Assembly: GCF_027580225.2 (NCBI RefSeq)
Contig: NC_073358.2
Coordinates: 11,335,001 to 11,399,000, forward strand
Origin: Misgurnus anguillicaudatus
Lineage: Eukaryota; Chordata; Actinopteri; Cypriniformes; Cobitidae
Length of the DNA stretch: 64,000 nt
Direction: 5' to 3'
Made by a program: the position numbers and the translations under genes
The notes under the pieces: generated by a model
Told to the model about the DNA's origin: nothing
The model's input: the letters and a program-made list of their open reading frames with translations, nothing else
The model's database searches: none
Shown here: positions 60,301 through 64,000 of the stretch, piece by piece
Layout: each line of letters opens with the position of its first letter
Position numbering within the stretch: the stretch's first letter is position 1

Positions 60301-63189
60301 TCGGGCTGTAGAGTTAATTTCTTCACCTGTTTTGTGCAGGTATGAGATCAAAGGAAGTGAGTTGTAATGACCTTATTTTTAGACAAGTGTGGTAAATTGA
60401 TACTGTGGTGGTTAGACATGTGCATGTATGATAAGCTCATATCTCTGTGTGGTAGGTCATAAAGCCCTGAAGGCTCTACAAAGATCTCTGCTGGAGCTCC
60501 AAGATCAGCTACTCTACCAAAATCCAGAAACACGAGGAATCTCTCAGGGCAAGACCTGGTCAGCTAACAGGTATCACATTCTGCCAGCCCATTACCATAC
60601 ACTCCACATACACCACGTACAGTATGATGTATATTTAGGTATTAGTCCATGGAAGGATATGGTGGGTTGGTCAGTTCAACCAAAATCATAATCTTTATTT
60701 ATTTTTGTGTGCAAAAAACCGATTGAGAAATTATAAAACTGATATTTCGGACTTTATGGTTCTCATTAGCTGCTTTGGAAGCTGTTGGGTTTGGTCACCA
60801 CACAAATTCTGTATTGATGTACCACCCTGCTGAACAATGTAGTGACGTTTACTTTTCTAAACTGAAACACATTGGCCCTCATTTATCATTCTTGCGTAGA
60901 AACGGGCGTATAGGTTGGCGTAAGATTATGCTTACACTCCTCTCACCGCCTGATTTATGAAACTGTGCGTACCGTTGATATTCAGGTGTACGCAATACCT
61001 GCCCTTCATAAATGACGCGGCTGAAAACGTTCGTCATTAGAATAACACGCCCATATAAATTCAACTTTCCGCCTTCCCCATGCCCTCATTTTACGGCATT
61101 GACACACGGAAGACGGCAAAGAAGAGAAACCGGGGAAGTGAAAAGAAACAAAATTGTTTTATTTGTGAGTTAAAAGAGTGGGATTAAAGACACATTAATA
61201 ATTGGATGACAATTTGTAATATTCTTATTCTTATTTTTATTATTAATTGATAATTAGAAGAATAATTATTTATTATTATTATTATTATTTACTGTTGCCT
61301 ACATCTAAATTCTATGTCTGCTTAATGGTTCAGTTAATTTTTTTAAATAATATTTTAAAATGATGTAGTAACTTTTGTAGTGTGTTGTTCTGTATTAACA
61401 TAAAGTTGTTTGTTAGCTGTATCTTAGATCCAGTTTGATACGGAGCTCCGGATATAATTCAAATTAACAATTTGTTTCCACGACATCCACGTTTTAGCTA
61501 AGCTAATTCATAATTTGAAGTAATAATAATTGTAATAGTAATTACGAAATATTATAATAATTAATTCCAAGGAACAAACTGTTGAATATTGGGAACAAAT
61601 TCTAAATTTATGTCCATACTTTAGACTAAATAAGAAATAGAAGTGTCCATAATGTAGCATAAAAAAATTATTCGTGGCCATAATTTTGTCCGCATGTCAT
61701 ATCATGATCGGATTTACGGCTCCATTCAACACAAGCATTTAACCTTACCTCATCTGTATTTATTTATCATCGAATGGTACGTAACTAGCTTACCTTTTAA
61801 TGCATTACCATGTTTTCGTAGCACATCCTTGTGCTTTCTTGCAATGTGCCGCTTCAGATTCCAGGAAGAATATTTGCTAACTCTTTACAGTCTCTCCGCA
61901 GTCCCTTTCAATTTTTTCTTCCTGCTCAATCTTAACTTTGATTTTTACTTTACATTTATGTATAAGGCTTGAATTCCATAACTTATTGCTAGACGTTTTT
62001 ACAGATTCTCGAACTAGCAAATTATCAAAGGGCGTTCTGGGTTCAACGAGCGGTGCTGAGGGAGCGGAATTTTCAGAAAGGCGCTTTCATGGTAATATTA
62101 CCGCACCGTTCACATGCTCGCTCTGAAACATCAGGTAAAGCGCACAGGCTCTCAATTGAAGGAATATATGCATACAAATCAAATGCTTTGGTAAAGTCTC
62201 ACAAATTAAACATTGAACATTGTTGCATAAAAATAAACACTGAAGTTTATAATTACTATGTTTTTTTACATTGGGTCATAATATATCATATATTTTAGTT
62301 TGTCAGTGCGTTTTGTGGTGTTAGGAATTGTTTGCGCATTTCCGCACTAACTCAAAATGTGCGTACACCACCTTCTGAGTTGGCGTAGGATTTGAGCGTG
62401 CCGTACGCCAACGTCCATATTGATAAATCTCAAAGTCACCGTGGTTTTGGGTGTACGCAAGGTGTACGCTGGAAATTTGGTGTACGCACTTTTGATAAAT
62501 GAGGGCCATTCTTTCCACTTTGTAAATTTTGTTTTTACTTCACGAACAGCAAAGATAAAGATGATGAAGAGATAAACAGTGAGGATGATGAAGAAAATAT
62601 GAATGATGATGAGGAAGAAAAACAGAAGACTGGTCGAAATGGACCCCCCAAGCGAAAGCTGGAAATGGCTGAGTATCCCAGCTTCATGGCCAAGCGGTTT
62701 GCCGCTTTTCAACCGTACCGTGATGCTACCCTGCAGAAATGGTACGACAAGACGCGGCTCACAATGGGAAAGGCCAATAAGGTAACAGCACAGATTCACA
62801 ACATCAGTGTAATAATTATCATAATGTTATAAATCAGTGTATTAAATAGCGCAATGCTCTGCCATTTGAGCTACAGGAATCCTAAATTCTTTAAAACTGC
62901 ACTATTTATAGTAGATTAAAACTGCATGCCAAATTAGGATGGAACGTTGTTTAAAATAGTCATTTTTAACTCCTGGTTTAAAGTACTAATTTACTTAATC
63001 TTGCACTTTTCCACCAATAAGGGCTTTGGAGCATTTGAAAGGAATATTCTGACACAGGTGGAGCAGGTTTTAATGGATAAAGAGAGGCTGGTGAGACGTA
63101 CACAGACTCGCAGGTCTCAGTACAGAGTTTTAGGAAAACCGGAGCCCATCACCCCTGAAATAGACAACAGCACCGTAACAGAAGGAGAG
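57316..63189 (+). CDS. aatf: Apoptosis-antagonizing transcription factor (AATF/Che-1), exons 1-7, 3' end beyond window
   Basis: Coding exons 57316-57400, 57972-58139, 58352-58777, 58882-59019, 60456-60570, 62550-62781, 63022-63189, all GT-AG, phases consistent, 444 codons so far (human AATF is 560 aa). The first exon starts at ATG with [11 protein letters not shown], matching the family. Exon 2 has [10 protein letters not shown]. Exon 3 is a long acidic Asp/Glu tract ending in [13 protein letters not shown]. Exon 4 gives [17 protein letters not shown], exon 5 [16 protein letters not shown], exon 6 [17 protein letters not shown] and exon 7 [24 protein letters not shown] is a nucleolar and nuclear protein that binds RNA polymerase II and Rb, and forms a small-subunit rRNA processing complex with NGDN and NOL10. 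The C-terminal (Traub) part lies outside. No defect was found. Confidence 0.96.
59420..59890. promoter_or_regulatory. Candidate enhancer in aatf intron 4
   Basis: A block of unique, balanced-composition sequence within an AT-rich intron, containing an octamer-like catttgcatatttattg, cgaatgattgatgtggg and cgagcaattaatacg. It does not encode an exon. Introns of a neighbour gene often hold enhancers of a developmental regulator; here that would be lhx1. Not proven. Confidence 0.35.
60874..62507. mobile_element. Harbinger-like DNA transposon, non-autonomous, in aatf intron 5
   Basis: The terminal repeats ggccctcatttatca and its exact inverse tgataaatgagggcc, flanked by ATT on both sides (60871-60873 and 62508-62510), match PIF/Harbinger ends and 3-bp targets. 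Subterminal inverted gtgtacgc/gcgtacac motifs extend inward. 1634 bp without a transposase. On -, near 61870-61810, a short frame reads [15 protein letters not shown], like half of a zinc finger. Confidence 0.8.
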
Positions 63190-63385
63190 GTAGGACACGC
63201 TTCTCTGATTTTAGATACTCTCGAGATTAGGTGAAGATGTATCTCTCTTTGTTTCAGAAGTATAACTTACATTACTCAAACCAAGAATGAACAAAAATGA
63301 AAAAATTGCATTAAAAGTGTAATTTAAAAATAACATTGTCATTCACATTTTTTAATGCAAACCTCTGCCTATTAATGCAGTGATA

Positions 63386-64000
63386 TACACTCACCTAAAG
63401 GATTATTAGGAACACCTGTTCAATTTCTCATTAATGCAATTATCTAATCAACCAATCACACGGCATTTGCTTCAATGCATTTATGGGTGTGGATCCTGGT
63501 CAAGACAATCTCCTGAACTCCAAACTGAATGTCAGAATGGGAAAGAAATGTGATTTAAGCAATTTTAAGCATGGCATGGTTGTTGGTGCCTGACGGGTCG
63601 GTCTGAGTATTTCACAATCTGCTCAGTTACTGGGATTTTCACGCACATCCATTTCTAGGGTTTACAAAGAATGGTGTGAAAAGGGAAAAACATCCAGTAT
63701 GTGGCAATCCTGTTGGCGAAAATGCCTTGTTGATGCTAGAGGTCAGAGGAGAATGGGCCGACTGATTCAAGCTTATAAAAGAGCAACTTTGACTGAAATA
63801 ACCACTCGTTACAACTGAGGTATGCAGCAAAGCATTTGTGAAGTCACAACACGCACAACCTTGAGGTGGATGGGGTACCACAGCAGAAGACCCCACCGGG
63901 TACCACTCATCTCCACTACAAATATGAAAAAGAGGCTACAATTTGCACGAGCTCACCAAAATTGGACAGTTGAAGACTGGAAAAATGTTGCCTGGTCTGA
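63386..64000 (+). mobile_element. Tc1/mariner transposon in aatf intron 7, broken transposase, runs off the window
   Basis: Starts tacactcacctaaaggatta after a TA target (63384-63385). Translation on + from about 63540 gives a Tc1-type transposase (KKCDLSNFKHGMVVGA, then LSISQSAQLLGFSRTSISRV, then GRLIQAYKRATLTEITTRYN) with in-frame TGA stops near 63592 and 63817. Helix-turn-helix DNA-binding parts are recognisable; the catalytic DDE region lies mostly beyond the edge. Inactive copy. Confidence 0.85.

Overview
The window is nuclear DNA from a teleost fish, most likely a cypriniform (carp/zebrafish group). The basis is intron-containing vertebrate genes, a DANA-like tRNA SINE, and fish-type DIRS, Tc1, hAT, Harbinger and L2-like repeats. 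The species cannot be fixed from sequence alone. Only two host genes are recognisable, both on the + strand in the last 13 kb: lhx1 (five coding exons, 51370-55004) and the first seven coding exons of aatf (57316-63189, running off the right edge). LHX1 and AATF are also neighbours at human 17q12, so the pair is conserved synteny.

The headline is that lhx1 carries an in-frame TAA in exon 2 (52559-52561), at codon 109 inside the second LIM domain. All five exons, every reading phase, the homeodomain and the C-terminal tail are otherwise intact. Intron 3, which splits the homeodomain codons, has a GC-AG donor. Either this is a freshly broken gene (plausibly one of two teleost or polyploid lhx1 copies), a segregating null allele, or a base error in the assembly.

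The left 50 kb is a gene desert filled with nested transposons. 1-945 is the 3' end of a DIRS-type tyrosine-recombinase retrotransposon on +. 4398-9655 is a nearly full-length, frameshifted DIRS copy of the same family on -, so the two 3' ends face each other. 15260-20634 is a DNA element with a 9-bp target duplication that carries a RecQ-like helicase fragment; a young Ty3/gypsy element (15617-20071, identical 178-bp LTRs, 5-bp target duplication, one stop codon in gag-pol) sits inside its DExH-box codons. 23285-26350 holds two L2-like LINE remnants, the second split by a DNA element whose right end folds into a branched hairpin. 31740-35600 is an older DIRS relative with a hAT-like insertion. 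42180-43440 is a decayed chromodomain-type gypsy element. Small MITEs and SINEs lie between them.

Between the repeats are a few non-repetitive, homeobox-site-rich blocks (for example 9900-10280, 35740-36010, 38640-39080 and 59420-59890 inside an aatf intron). These are reasonable candidates for long-range enhancers of lhx1, a developmental transcription factor whose neighbour aatf would be the bystander gene. That is inference. No host RNA gene, no CRISPR and no bacterial-type feature was seen.
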